From the NCBI GenBank assembly GCA_947573135.1, contig CANPDU010000012.1, forward strand, positions 1 through 64,000: 64,000 nt of DNA. Reading direction: 5' to 3'. The notes under the pieces are model-generated. The model ran no database searches. It saw only the letters and a program-made list of their open reading frames with translations, and was not told where the DNA came from. Positions 52,041 to 60,287 of the stretch are shown piece by piece. The first letter of the stretch is position 1, and each line of letters begins with the position of its first letter. The DNA comes from an uncultured Bacteroidales bacterium. Its GTDB lineage: Bacteria; Bacteroidota; Bacteroidia; Bacteroidales; Muribaculaceae. A program made the translations under genes and the position numbers.

Positions 52041-52559
52041 ATGCAGACTTCAGTTAGTTTACAATCTCTTCCGTTCAGTAGCGCAAAGACTTATTTTGCG
52101 GCTACGCTCTTCATAGTGGCCAATATTGCTGTTCCGCAACTTTTCCATCTTGTGCCTCAGGGCGGAGCGACCTGGCTCCCGATCTATTTTTTCACTCTGA
52201 TAGGGGCATATAAATTCGGATGGCGTGTCGGCCTGCTGACTGCTATGTTCTCGCCGTTGATCAACTCTCTGCTTTTTGCCATGCCGGCAGCCGCTGCGCT
52301 TCCTGCCATCACTTTGAAATCTGTCCTGCTCGCGGTGATATCCGCTTATGCAGCCGCACGTTTCAGAAAAGCCGACCTGATTTTGCTTGTTGCCGTTGTT
52401 CTTGCTTATCAGATCTTTGGCACACTTGGCGAATGGGCACTCAATGGCGACTTTATCCTTGCCTGTCAGGACTTCCGCTTAGGCATCCCCGGAATGCTTC
52501 TTCAGATTTTCGGTGCCTGGTTTATCCTTCGCTTGAAATTCGACCGTCCAGTTTTTTGA
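52041..52559 (+). CDS. ECF transporter S-component-like membrane protein
   Basis: A 172-residue membrane protein from the ATG at 52041, with five to six helices. The layout (FAATLFIVANIAVPQLFHLVP, then LPIYFFTLIGAYKFGWRVGLLTAMFSPLINSLLFAMP) resembles substrate-binding S components of energy-coupling-factor transporters. No EcfA/EcfT genes are nearby, which is normal for group II systems. It follows the receptor closely and would carry the same ligand across the inner membrane. Last gene of the cluster; an IS element follows. Confidence 0.75.
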   Translation: MQTSVSLQSLPFSSAKTYFAATLFIVANIAVPQLFHLVPQGGATWLPIYFFTLIGAYKFGWRVGLLTAMFSPLINSLLFAMPAAAALPAITLKSVLLAVISAYAAARFRKADLILLVAVVLAYQIFGTLGEWALNGDFILACQDFRLGIPGMLLQIFGAWFILRLKFDRPVF

Positions 52560-52566
52560 TATGAAA

Positions 52567-53991
52567 TTATTACTGTCCGCTAAACGATAGATCAGTGAGT
52601 CCAACTTTTTGAAAAGCAGAAGTTGGGCTTACTTTTGATGTATGACAAGCCCCTTTCAGTCAATTTCATGCTCCAAAGGAGGAGATTCGGAGGCCTCGGC
52701 GAGCATTATATTCAGGTCCGCATCGGGTTGGTTGAGGAACTTTTCGAGATTCAGGTAATACATCAGCACAATCCGTATTATTGTAGCCAGCCCGGAGAAG
52801 CTCCATCGCCTTTTTAGTTTGCTTTGCAAGACTGAAAGCAACAGGTTTGCGATGAGAGTGACCCATATCTGGATTTTGATGGCATTGGCGCTTTCGCCAT
52901 AGAAGTATCTCAGGGGGAAGTTCTGCTTGATCTGCTTGAAAAGAGACTCTATCTGCCACCGGCGGCGGTATATCGCCACGATGGTCTCCAACGCCATGTC
53001 AAAATCGTTGGTAAGCAATGATATGAGCTTGGGTTGCTTGCCCTTTTTGATGTCAACATACGTGATTATCCTGGCAATATGGTTTATCTCGCCCTTGCGG
53101 AACACCACAACCTGCTCCCGATATTCCATAACTCCCTGCGGATTCTGATGCATACAGTCCACAAGCACCTCATAATTGAGGTTTTTCTTCATCTTGGTGA
53201 CATAGACCACTCCACGGTCAGTCAGCTCCTCGAACTTGGCATAGTTGATGTAGGCGCGGTCCATCGCCGCTATCTCGTCGCGTTTGTAATGGCTCGGTGC
53301 GAGCATGAACGAGTCGTTGGTCGCCGCAGACGTGAACTGCACATCGCACGGAACACCCTCGTTGGCATGTATCACAGCATGGACTTTGACGCCGCCTTTC
53401 TTCCTGCCTGTCTTCGGATGACGCCCCACGCCCTTGAAAATGGCATTGGAGAACAGGCTTACGGTGGTTGAATCGATGATACGCAGCCGTTTTATCCATT
53501 CTTCCGTGCCGCCCCGTCGGCTGTCCGATGAAAGGATGTCCTTATTTGCTTCATAGAGATCGCGGTACACATCCTCGAAGAACCGCTCCGGACGTCTTGC
53601 GTTTGCATCTGACAGCGTGCTCCGCTTCGGTACCGTGTCAATGCCCACATGATGCAGCTTGCGCACTTCAGCTGTCATGGATGGCTCTATTTCTCGCAAT
53701 GAATCGAACCGCTGAATCACCGCATAAAGCATTGTCAGCAGATGTGTGTATCCGTCGAAGCTCTTGACATACTTTTCTCCGCCGTGTTTACGGCTCATTT
53801 CAACTATTTTTGTGCGGTCAAGCGATTTTATCAGCTGACCATATATCGGCTGTCCGAAGAAATTGCTACTTTTGCCCATGGTTATTCTTAGTTTGTTTGG
53901 CGACAACAAAATAACCATTTAGGGCTGACTCCTGCAAACGGAATCAGCCCTAATTTTCAGTTGACCTCAAAAGTTTAGCGGACAGTAATAA
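52567..53991 (-). mobile_element. IS4-family insertion sequence, complete
   Basis: A 1425-bp element bounded by perfect 19-bp inverted repeats (52567-52585 and 53973-53991, TTATTACTGTCCGCTAAAC and its complement), with one transposase gene. The ends are intact and the reading frame unbroken, so it may be active. No clear target-site duplication was found; the outermost bases may include AT-rich target sequence. It inserted just after the redox cluster. Confidence 0.88.
52656..53879 (-). CDS. IS4-family transposase (DUF4372 type)
   Basis: A 407-residue transposase from the ATG at 53879. The N-terminus (FFGQPIYGQLIKSLDRTKI, YVKSFDGYTHLLTMLYAVI) matches the DUF4372 domain. Catalytic parts of the DDE domain follow: RIIDSTTVSLF (first Asp), AAMDRAYINY (second Asp) and YRRRWQIESLFKQIKQNF, the YREK-type block with the glutamate. 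The longer upstream open frame to 53918 has a less family-like N-terminus. Confidence 0.9.
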   Translation of the reverse strand: MGKSSNFFGQPIYGQLIKSLDRTKIVEMSRKHGGEKYVKSFDGYTHLLTMLYAVIQRFDSLREIEPSMTAEVRKLHHVGIDTVPKRSTLSDANARRPERFFEDVYRDLYEANKDILSSDSRRGGTEEWIKRLRIIDSTTVSLFSNAIFKGVGRHPKTGRKKGGVKVHAVIHANEGVPCDVQFTSAATNDSFMLAPSHYKRDEIAAMDRAYINYAKFEELTDRGVVYVTKMKKNLNYEVLVDCMHQNPQGVMEYREQVVVFRKGEINHIARIITYVDIKKGKQPKLISLLTNDFDMALETIVAIYRRRWQIESLFKQIKQNFPLRYFYGESANAIKIQIWVTLIANLLLSVLQSKLKRRWSFSGLATIIRIVLMYYLNLEKFLNQPDADLNIMLAEASESPPLEHEID

Positions 53992-54265
53992 AAATTAATA
54001 ATAATCGTCTATTTGGCTAACATAATGGCTCGCTTTAGGTTCATGCACTTTGATAATCAGGAACTTTTTGTGATTTTGGAGCCTTAGAAGGAGATGACGG
54101 AAATTTTTGCTTGTTCTGACGACAAGTCAATTACTGCAGCTCTCCACTTTTTGGCGCATCTTTTTCATCACAACTCTTATTTTATCTATTATCGGTCTTA
54201 AAGTTTTATCGTAAATTTATTAACTTCGCGTTTGATAGTCAATGTGTCATGTTTGAAGCAGTTTT
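53992..54265. other. Intergenic region upstream of ygbA
   Basis: 274 bp between the IS element and ygbA. A near-consensus -7 box TAACTTCG lies at 54221-54228, giving a start near 54235. Otherwise nothing recognised. Confidence 0.45.
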
Positions 54266-54571
54266 ATGGATCGCATAGATCGGGAAAAATTGGTGGTCAG
54301 GCTGATGATTGCCATATATTGCCGTAGGCATCACGACCCTCGCGACGGAGAGTTGTGTGATGACTGCCGAAGTCTTCTGAACTATGCGCACCGACGTCTT
54401 GACAATTGTCCGAAGGGTAATGCCAAGACGAGTTGCCGTAAATGTGAAATCCATTGTTATTCCCACGCTAACCGCGACAAAATCCGGGATGTGATGAAGT
54501 TTGTCGGTCCTCGTATGTTATTAATTCATCCGTGGTACGCAATACAACACCTTATATCAGAAGTAAAATAA
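54266..54571 (+). CDS. ygbA: YgbA-family protein (nitrous oxide-stimulated promoter family)
   Basis: A 101-residue cysteine-rich cytoplasmic protein. Seven cysteines (C19, C31, C34, C48, C57, C60, C64) follow the family pattern, with CDDC, NCPKG and CRKCEIHCY, and the diagnostic KFVGPRMLLIHPW near the end. In enterobacteria ygbA is induced by nitric oxide and linked to recovery from nitrosative stress. It probably binds a metal or Fe-S cluster. Followed after 5 nt by the PH-like gene. Confidence 0.88.
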   Translation: MDRIDREKLVVRLMIAIYCRRHHDPRDGELCDDCRSLLNYAHRRLDNCPKGNAKTSCRKCEIHCYSHANRDKIRDVMKFVGPRMLLIHPWYAIQHLISEVK

Positions 54572-54576
54572 ATCTT

Positions 54577-55155
54577 ATGGACGATTTTGAAAACTACGGC
54601 GAAAACCCTGTTGATGATATGATGACCGATTATGATTATCACGTCAATACCGGCGAACTGCCCGGACTGTTCGGCGAAGAAAAATATGATTACTCCGGCG
54701 CCGGCTTTAAGAATGATTGTCGCGGCTATGTTTTGCCAATTGTCTATCATTCTGCAATTGCTTGGTGGGTCTGGCTTGTTATGATCGGTACTCTCGCGTT
54801 CACCTACTATCTTGCTGATATAAACACATGGATGAGTTTTACTATCATCGGGATAGGTTTAGTCATTCTGTTTGCTGTGCTGATATTCGGTTGCCGCTAT
54901 GTGATCGACGGCAATGAACTTATTGACTATCAGCTTTTCAGGCCTATGCGTTTTCAGATTTCCAATATTATGGATGTGAGGAAGACTACGGGCGGCGTCG
55001 CTACGGCAGGAATGTCTCATCGTCGTGTCTCGATAAGATTTAAAGACCGTTCGGAGTGGAAAAGCTACGCACCATTGGAAATTTCGCCACGCGACCGCGA
55101 CTGTTTCATCAGCCACTTGATCTCAATTAATCCCGACATAATGGAAATTAAATGA
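54577..55155 (+). CDS. PH-like membrane protein
   Basis: A 192-residue protein from the ATG at 54577. An acidic N-terminus (MDDFENYGENPVDDMM) is followed by two membrane helices (about 63-84 and 88-110), then a C-terminal domain of about 80 residues (RYVIDGNELIDYQLFRPMRFQISNIMDVRKT) of bacterial PH-like type. This is the intact copy of a module found twice in damaged or partial form at 9876-10092 and 11716-11865. Overlaps the next gene by 4 nt. Confidence 0.75.
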   Translation: MDDFENYGENPVDDMMTDYDYHVNTGELPGLFGEEKYDYSGAGFKNDCRGYVLPIVYHSAIAWWVWLVMIGTLAFTYYLADINTWMSFTIIGIGLVILFAVLIFGCRYVIDGNELIDYQLFRPMRFQISNIMDVRKTTGGVATAGMSHRRVSIRFKDRSEWKSYAPLEISPRDRDCFISHLISINPDIMEIK

Positions 55156-55517
55156 ATATCGAGGAATTCAGAGAATATTGTATGGCGATGGACGGTGTTG
55201 CAGAGAAAACTCCGTTCGGCAAATTTGCACGGCGCTACGAATCCATCCTCGTGTTTTATGTCCTTGATCATATGTTCTGTTTCGTTGATATGGACGACTT
55301 TACATCTGTTACCGTAAAATCGACTCCGGAAGAAGTCGAAGATATCCGCATGAGCCACACATCTGTAAGCAATTCGCTTAATCAGAGCCTTAAACACTGG
55401 ATCCAACTTAATCTCAACGGCGACATTCCCGACAGCGAAATCTATGATCTTGTCAAAAGAGCCTATGATATTGTCAGAGCTAAGTATACTAAGAAACCTC
55501 GAGTAGCAAGGCGATGA
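55152..55517 (+). CDS. MmcQ/YjbR family protein
   Basis: A 121-residue protein of the MmcQ/YjbR (CyaY-like double wing) family: EFREYCMAMDGVAEKTPFGKFARRYESILVFYV at the N-terminus, then RMSHTSVSNSLNQSLKHWIQLNL. Family members are often annotated as DNA-binding. Third gene after ygbA; converges on the alcohol dehydrogenase with no gap. Confidence 0.87.
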   Translation: MNIEEFREYCMAMDGVAEKTPFGKFARRYESILVFYVLDHMFCFVDMDDFTSVTVKSTPEEVEDIRMSHTSVSNSLNQSLKHWIQLNLNGDIPDSEIYDLVKRAYDIVRAKYTKKPRVARR

Positions 55518-56549
55518 TCAATCCTGATATATCGCAGTTTTGATAACGTTGTCCTCTCTGTTTGCAAACAGTTCATATGCTTCCTTTATGCAACTTAGCG
55601 GGAAACGATGAGTGATCAGACGGGTTGTATCTATCTTGCCTTCTGAAATCAACTGCATGATCTTGCCGCAGTCACATGCATCGACTCCTCCGGTTTTGAA
55701 TGTTAGATTTTTGCCGTACATCCATGGCAAAGGAAGTATTTGCTCTTTTTCGTATAGTGCGACAATTGTAACTATGGCATTGGGCCGCGCGCAGCGCCAT
55801 GCGAGTTCAAAGGTGTCGTTTCCTCCGGCAACTTCTATAACTCGGTCTGCACCCTGGCCGTCAGTCATTTCATTAAGAATTTTACCGCATTCCGACGGTT
55901 CGGTTATGCATACATCCGGATAATGTTGACTGACAAACTTGCGGCGATTTTCGTCTGCTTCACATACCACTGTCCGGTGAGGATTATAGAGCCGGACGCA
56001 TTCAAGAGTGCAGAGTCCGGTCGGTCCGGCTCCGATAATCAGCACGGTGTCTTCCGTCGAGATTTCAGTAATTTTGGCCGCCCAATATCCGGTTGACAGA
56101 ATATCGCCGACAAACAGTGCTTGTTCATCGCTGACGTTATCAGGTATCGGTGTCAGACCATTGTCTGCATAGGGCACTCGCACATATTCGGTCTGTCCGC
56201 CGTCAATGCGACATCCCAACATCCATCCGCCTGATGTGCAGTTGTTCACATATCCGCGTCTGCAGTAGAAACACTCTCCGCAGAATGTCTCAACATTTAT
56301 GGCAACCCTGTCGCCGGGTTTTATCTTGGTGACTTCCGGACCTGTGGACTCGACGACACCGACCATCTCATGCCCGAGGGTAATTCCGTTTTTCGCTTGT
56401 GGCACAGCTCCATGCAGGATGTGTAGATCAGACGAGCATATACTCGAAAGAGTAACTTTCACAATGGCGTCTTTCGAGTTAATGATCCTCGGTTTGGGTT
56501 TCTCAATCATTTCAAACCGCCCGTGCTCAATATATGTCAGTGCTTTCAT
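55518..56549 (-). CDS. Zinc-dependent alcohol dehydrogenase
   Basis: A 343-residue medium-chain dehydrogenase. Catalytic zinc residues are in the SSICSSDLHIL and GHEMVG segments near residues 36-65, and the structural zinc has the four-cysteine loop CGECFYCRRGYVNNC near 90-105. The NAD-binding motif is GAGPTGLCTLE near residue 172. Similar to threonine or glutathione-independent formaldehyde dehydrogenase-like enzymes; the substrate is uncertain. Minus-strand -7 box TATCTTTG at 56588-56595. Confidence 0.88.
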   Translation of the reverse strand: MKALTYIEHGRFEMIEKPKPRIINSKDAIVKVTLSSICSSDLHILHGAVPQAKNGITLGHEMVGVVESTGPEVTKIKPGDRVAINVETFCGECFYCRRGYVNNCTSGGWMLGCRIDGGQTEYVRVPYADNGLTPIPDNVSDEQALFVGDILSTGYWAAKITEISTEDTVLIIGAGPTGLCTLECVRLYNPHRTVVCEADENRRKFVSQHYPDVCITEPSECGKILNEMTDGQGADRVIEVAGGNDTFELAWRCARPNAIVTIVALYEKEQILPLPWMYGKNLTFKTGGVDACDCGKIMQLISEGKIDTTRLITHRFPLSCIKEAYELFANREDNVIKTAIYQD

Positions 56550-56587
56550 CTTAAATACAATTGAAACGATGCTTTATGTTTGTCATG

Positions 56588-56595
56588 CAAAGATA
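56588..56595 (-). promoter_or_regulatory. -7 box of the alcohol dehydrogenase gene
   Basis: TATCTTTG on the minus strand, 38 nt upstream of the ATG. Confidence 0.5.
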
Positions 56596-56650
56596 GTGAA
56601 AATGCCTGATTCCTATTATCCGTCTGTATATTGAGGCATGTTAAAATTTT

Positions 56651-56681
56651 TTTGTCGGTTGAAAAAAAGTTCTTAACTTTG
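56651..56681 (+). promoter_or_regulatory. Promoter of the corrinoid uptake operon
   Basis: -7 box TAACTTTG (56674-56681) with -33 TTTG at 56651-56654, 19-nt spacing. The transcript starts near 56688, at the riboswitch 5' side. Confidence 0.75.
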
Positions 56682-56685
56682 CAGC

Positions 56686-56895
56686 GAAATGGTTGTCCGC
56701 TTTATCCGTAGAGACGGAGTATTAATGGACATTAAAAGGGAACGAGGTGAAAATCCCCGACAGTACCCGCTGCTGTAATTTCCATCGGCGATGATGTGCG
56801 CAGTCACCGCCTTGAGTTCAATCGCATTATGTCACTGGCCGACAAGGCCGGGAAGGCGCGAGAGACCGGAATAAGTCAGAAGACCTGCCGTTTTG
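56686..56895 (+). ncRNA. Cobalamin riboswitch
   Basis: Conserved elements in order: GGGAACGAGGTGAAAATCCCC at 56738-56758, the GACAGTACCCGCTGCTGT core, GTCACTGG near 56830, GGGAAGGC near 56849 and AGTCAGAAGACCTGCC at 56874-56889. All the core elements needed for B12 binding are visible. It precedes a four-gene corrinoid uptake operon. Confidence 0.95.
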
Positions 56896-57004
56896 TCTGC
56901 ATGAAGAGTGCCCCGGGTGATGGGTTGACTTGATGACTTTAGCTACCGTAGACCATGGTTGATTTTTTAGCGAGGTGGCTGTAGGTCGCGGTTTTGAGCT
57001 GTTT

Positions 57005-57050
57005 CCCGATTACGTTCTTCATTGTCAGGCGTAACCGGGATAGTTTTTTT
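57005..57050 (+). terminator. Possible attenuator of the cobalamin riboswitch
   Basis: A 10-bp stem with one mismatch (CCCGATTACG at 57005-57014, CGTAACCGGG at 57030-57039), then a run of seven T at 57044-57050. It sits between the riboswitch and the first gene, 25 nt before the ATG. A 4-nt gap before the T-run makes termination possible but not certain. Confidence 0.55.
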
Positions 57051-57074
57051 ACCAGAACCAACAAGTAACAGACA

Positions 57075-58085
57075 ATGAAAAGAATTTTACTTTTGACACT
57101 TGCCGCACTATCTGTCAGCGGCGCATATGCTGAAGACAAAGTGACAGTGCTTGACCTTACTAAAGCTGATCCTAAACTCGAATTCGACGCCGAGACCGGA
57201 GCATGGTCCGATACTTATAACGATGATGCCGAAAGCATCGAAAGTCAGTGTTTTTCGTTTGTCCATAGTTCGATGAGCGATTACAATACATGGTGGGGCT
57301 TTACAGCTTCTAATTCGGCTGATAATTCTTTCCGTGAAAATTTTATCACATATCAATTCAGCAACATGGCTAAGGGCGGCATCGTGCTTAATGAAGACGG
57401 TTCGGTCAAACTTGACGAGTTCGGAGCGCCTGTCGTGAGTGCCGACGTTCCCTATATCATCGGCTATTATAGCCCCTTTATGGCAGCCCGTCCGGTTGAC
57501 ATGACTTTCAACGACAGTAAAGCCCATGAAGTCGTAGGGGTCTACGTCAATCTCACCAGCTATACTTATTACAGCATTCAGAACGGGGATGCATATGCAC
57601 GCGCTTTCAACAACGGTGACAGTTTCAAGCTGACAATACATGGTGTGGCTTCCGATGACAGCGAGAAAACAGTAGAAGTAGAGCTGGCCTCATATAATAA
57701 TGGAACTCTCACACTCAACCGTGGCTGGAGCTACGTTGATCTCAGCCCTCTCGGCGAAGTCAACGAACTTTATTTCACGATGAAGAGTACAGACAGCGGA
57801 ACATACGGCGATAATACGCCTGAATATTTCTGTCTCGATAAATTAATGGTTAAAACCGCCGAAACTTCCGGCATTGCCAATATAGGCACGGATGCGAATG
57901 CTGTTATCAACTATGACCGTGTGTCCAAAACTGTCACTGTCGATGGCGCTGATTTCGCTGCCGTCTATGATGTGTCCGGACGTCAGGTGATGGCTACTGA
58001 CTCTTCTAAGTTCAGTCTTTCAAGTCTTCCTGCCGGTGTCTATGTTGTCCGGGCAGGAGCATCAAGTATTAAAATTGCAAAATGA
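57075..58085 (+). CDS. DUF4465 secreted protein with T9SS-like tail
   Basis: A 336-residue exported protein (signal peptide KRILLLTLAALSVSGAYA). The body fits DUF4465: WSDTYNDDAESIESQCFSFVHSS, WWGFTASNSADNS, GYYSPFMAARPVDMTF and GVYVNLTSYTYYSIQNGDA. The C-terminus (VYDVSGRQVMATDSSKFSLSSLPAGVYVVRAG) is a type A-like sorting tail. First gene under the B12 riboswitch, so a role in corrinoid capture at the surface is likely (inference). Its stop overlaps the next start by 4 nt. Confidence 0.82.
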   Translation: MKRILLLTLAALSVSGAYAEDKVTVLDLTKADPKLEFDAETGAWSDTYNDDAESIESQCFSFVHSSMSDYNTWWGFTASNSADNSFRENFITYQFSNMAKGGIVLNEDGSVKLDEFGAPVVSADVPYIIGYYSPFMAARPVDMTFNDSKAHEVVGVYVNLTSYTYYSIQNGDAYARAFNNGDSFKLTIHGVASDDSEKTVEVELASYNNGTLTLNRGWSYVDLSPLGEVNELYFTMKSTDSGTYGDNTPEYFCLDKLMVKTAETSGIANIGTDANAVINYDRVSKTVTVDGADFAAVYDVSGRQVMATDSSKFSLSSLPAGVYVVRAGASSIKIAK

Positions 58086-59227
58086 TAAAAAGAAAATTGT
58101 TATTAGGTTTCATCCTTGTTGCGGGGCTTGTGTCCTGCAACAAGGATGATGTTATTGTAGTCGACGAACCGGTGACTCCCGATCCCGTCGAAGATTTCGA
58201 TCCGGTGTTTGCCGGATCATCCTATTTCCAGCGGTCGACAACGCGCTACACATTCGTAGGTCGACCTGTTTTTATCACCCCGATAGTCAGTGGTGACAGT
58301 TATGAATGGTGTGTTGACGGGCAGCTCTCTGAATGTACGTCGCCGACGTTCAAATTCACTCCCAACGCTCCCGGCGAATATATCGTCGATGTCAATATCG
58401 ACAATGCTGTCGACGGCCGGCTGAAGGTCGTATGCGTCCCCGAGACCGAGCGGCAGATGTATCGCCCCGGTGAATCCAAGGAAGTTAAAGTCTATGAATA
58501 TGTACCTGCTCCCGGTCAATTTATCAACGAATCGGTTGATAAAATGTCGCGTGAGGAGGCTGCCCGGTGGGCTGCCGACAGGATAAAGTCAGGCGACGTT
58601 GTGTCGCTCGGCGGTTTCGGCGGTTATGTGATCGTCGGTTTCGGTCATTCGATCGGTGATTTTATCGTTAAGGGCAATGCTTTTACCAATAAGGGCGGCG
58701 CGTCCAATGAACCCGGCATCGTCTATGTAATGCAAGATGTGAACGGGAACGGCATTCCTGATGACGAATGGTACGAGCTGCGCGGCAGCGAGACAGGCGC
58801 GGAGACGACCGTACAGAACTACGCGGTGACATATCAGCGTCCGGCTGCGCCGCAGTCGCCGGTGAAGTGGACAGATTGTTTTGGCGCTGTCGGCGAAATT
58901 GACTATATGGCGGCATTTCATAAACAGGATTACTACTATCCCTCGTGGATCGAAGAAGATGAATACACGCTCCGCGGCACTCTCGTGGCTGCCAGAACCG
59001 AGCGTGACCAGTCCGGTCAGTGGATCAACCGTCCGCTCGATTACGGATATGCCGACAATACGGGCTCAAATGACAATGTGTTCCGACTTTCGGACGCTAT
59101 GTTTGCCGATCTAAGCAGCATCTCGCTAGAGTATGTCGATTTTATAAAAGTTCAGACCGGAGTCAACGGTAAGTGCGGATCGCTTGGCGAGCTTTCAACC
59201 GAAATATTGAGTGTAAGTGAGAAATAA
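58082..59227 (+). CDS. PKD-like lipoprotein of the corrinoid locus
   Basis: A 381-residue predicted lipoprotein (lipobox LVSCNKDD). Residues about 65-120 form a PKD-like domain (SYEWCVDGQLSECTSPTFKFTPNAPGEYIVDV). The rest contains GDVVSLGGFGGYVIVGFGHSI and NGNGIPDDEWYELRGSE, a pattern found in cell-surface proteins of B12 loci in Bacteroidetes. It might correspond to the BtuH class of surface B12-binding lipoproteins, but I cannot confirm that from the sequence alone. Overlaps the btuG-like gene by 11 nt. Confidence 0.72.
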   Translation: MIKRKLLLGFILVAGLVSCNKDDVIVVDEPVTPDPVEDFDPVFAGSSYFQRSTTRYTFVGRPVFITPIVSGDSYEWCVDGQLSECTSPTFKFTPNAPGEYIVDVNIDNAVDGRLKVVCVPETERQMYRPGESKEVKVYEYVPAPGQFINESVDKMSREEAARWAADRIKSGDVVSLGGFGGYVIVGFGHSIGDFIVKGNAFTNKGGASNEPGIVYVMQDVNGNGIPDDEWYELRGSETGAETTVQNYAVTYQRPAAPQSPVKWTDCFGAVGEIDYMAAFHKQDYYYPSWIEEDEYTLRGTLVAARTERDQSGQWINRPLDYGYADNTGSNDNVFRLSDAMFADLSSISLEYVDFIKVQTGVNGKCGSLGELSTEILSVSEK

Positions 59228-60287
59228 GATATTTTTTTCTGCCGTCTTATTCTGTGTGGCCCGTTTGTTGTCGGGCTGCATGGAATGGGACTACGATCTT
59301 GACGACGAGACGTTCGACGCTCCGGCTCACGGTCTTTTCATTGTCAACGAAGGATCATTCCAATATGGTAATGCTACGTTGTCGTTCTACGATCCGCAGA
59401 ATAATAATGTCGAAAATGAGATTTTTTTACGGGCCAACGGCATGAAGCTCGGCGATGTGGCCCAGTCAATGACAGTCTATGGCGACAAGGGCTGGATCGT
59501 AGTCAACAACAGCCATGTTATTTTCGCTATTGATACTAAAACGTTCAAAGAAGTCGGCCGTATTGAAAATCTGACGTCTCCGCGTTACATTCATTTTGTA
59601 AGCGATGAAAAGGCATATGTGAGCCAGCTATGGGACAATCGCATTTTCATCATCGATCCACGCCGCTACGAGGTGACAGGTTATATTGACGTACCGGATA
59701 TGACGATGGAAACAGGCTCGACCGAGCAGATGGTTCAGGTCGGCCGATATGTCTACTGCAACTGCTGGAGCTACCAGAACCGCATAATTAAAATCGACAC
59801 CGAGACCGACCGTATCGTTGATCAGCTTACGGTCGGCATACAGCCGACATCGCTTGTCGTCGACCGCGACAACAGACTGTGGACAATCACAGACGGCGGA
59901 TATGACGGATCACCTTACGGCTATGAGGCTCCTGCACTCTACCGTATCGACCTTGAGACTTTCACTGTCGACCGTCAGTTCCGCTTTAAGATGGGCGAGA
60001 CCCCGAGCGAACTTAACATCAGCGGCGACGGCACCCGGCTGTATTGGCTCAACGAGGATGTATGGCAAATGGATGTCGATGCCGCTCGTTTGCCTGTGAA
60101 GCCGTTGATAAAAAGCCGCTCGACGAAATATTACGGTCTGACTGTCGCTCCGGTCAGCAGTGAAGTGTATGTCGGCGATGCGATAGATTATCAGCAGCAG
60201 GGCATCATCTATCGCTACACCTCGGGCGGTGATCTTATTGACAGTTTTTATGTCGGTGTGACTCCCGGAGCATATTGTTGGAAATGA
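59217..60287 (+). CDS. btuG: BtuG-like surface beta-propeller lipoprotein
   Basis: A 356-residue lipoprotein starting at GTG (59217), with lipobox LLSGC near residue 21. YncE/DUF5074-type repeats with blades of about 40 residues run through the chain (GWIVVNNSHVIFAIDTKTFKEVGRI, AYVSQLWDNRIFIIDPRRYEVTGYI, IQPTSLVVDRDNRLWTITDGG). In Bacteroides the B12-binding BtuG propeller caps BtuB on the cell surface; the adjacency to a BtuB gene and to the riboswitch supports the same role here. Confidence 0.85.
   Translation: MRNKIFFSAVLFCVARLLSGCMEWDYDLDDETFDAPAHGLFIVNEGSFQYGNATLSFYDPQNNNVENEIFLRANGMKLGDVAQSMTVYGDKGWIVVNNSHVIFAIDTKTFKEVGRIENLTSPRYIHFVSDEKAYVSQLWDNRIFIIDPRRYEVTGYIDVPDMTMETGSTEQMVQVGRYVYCNCWSYQNRIIKIDTETDRIVDQLTVGIQPTSLVVDRDNRLWTITDGGYDGSPYGYEAPALYRIDLETFTVDRQFRFKMGETPSELNISGDGTRLYWLNEDVWQMDVDAARLPVKPLIKSRSTKYYGLTVAPVSSEVYVGDAIDYQQQGIIYRYTSGGDLIDSFYVGVTPGAYCWK

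Noticed and set aside
56939-57139. 66-residue minus-strand open frame next to the cobalamin riboswitch
   Set aside because: It covers the riboswitch expression platform and the start of the DUF4465 gene, and has no supporting features.
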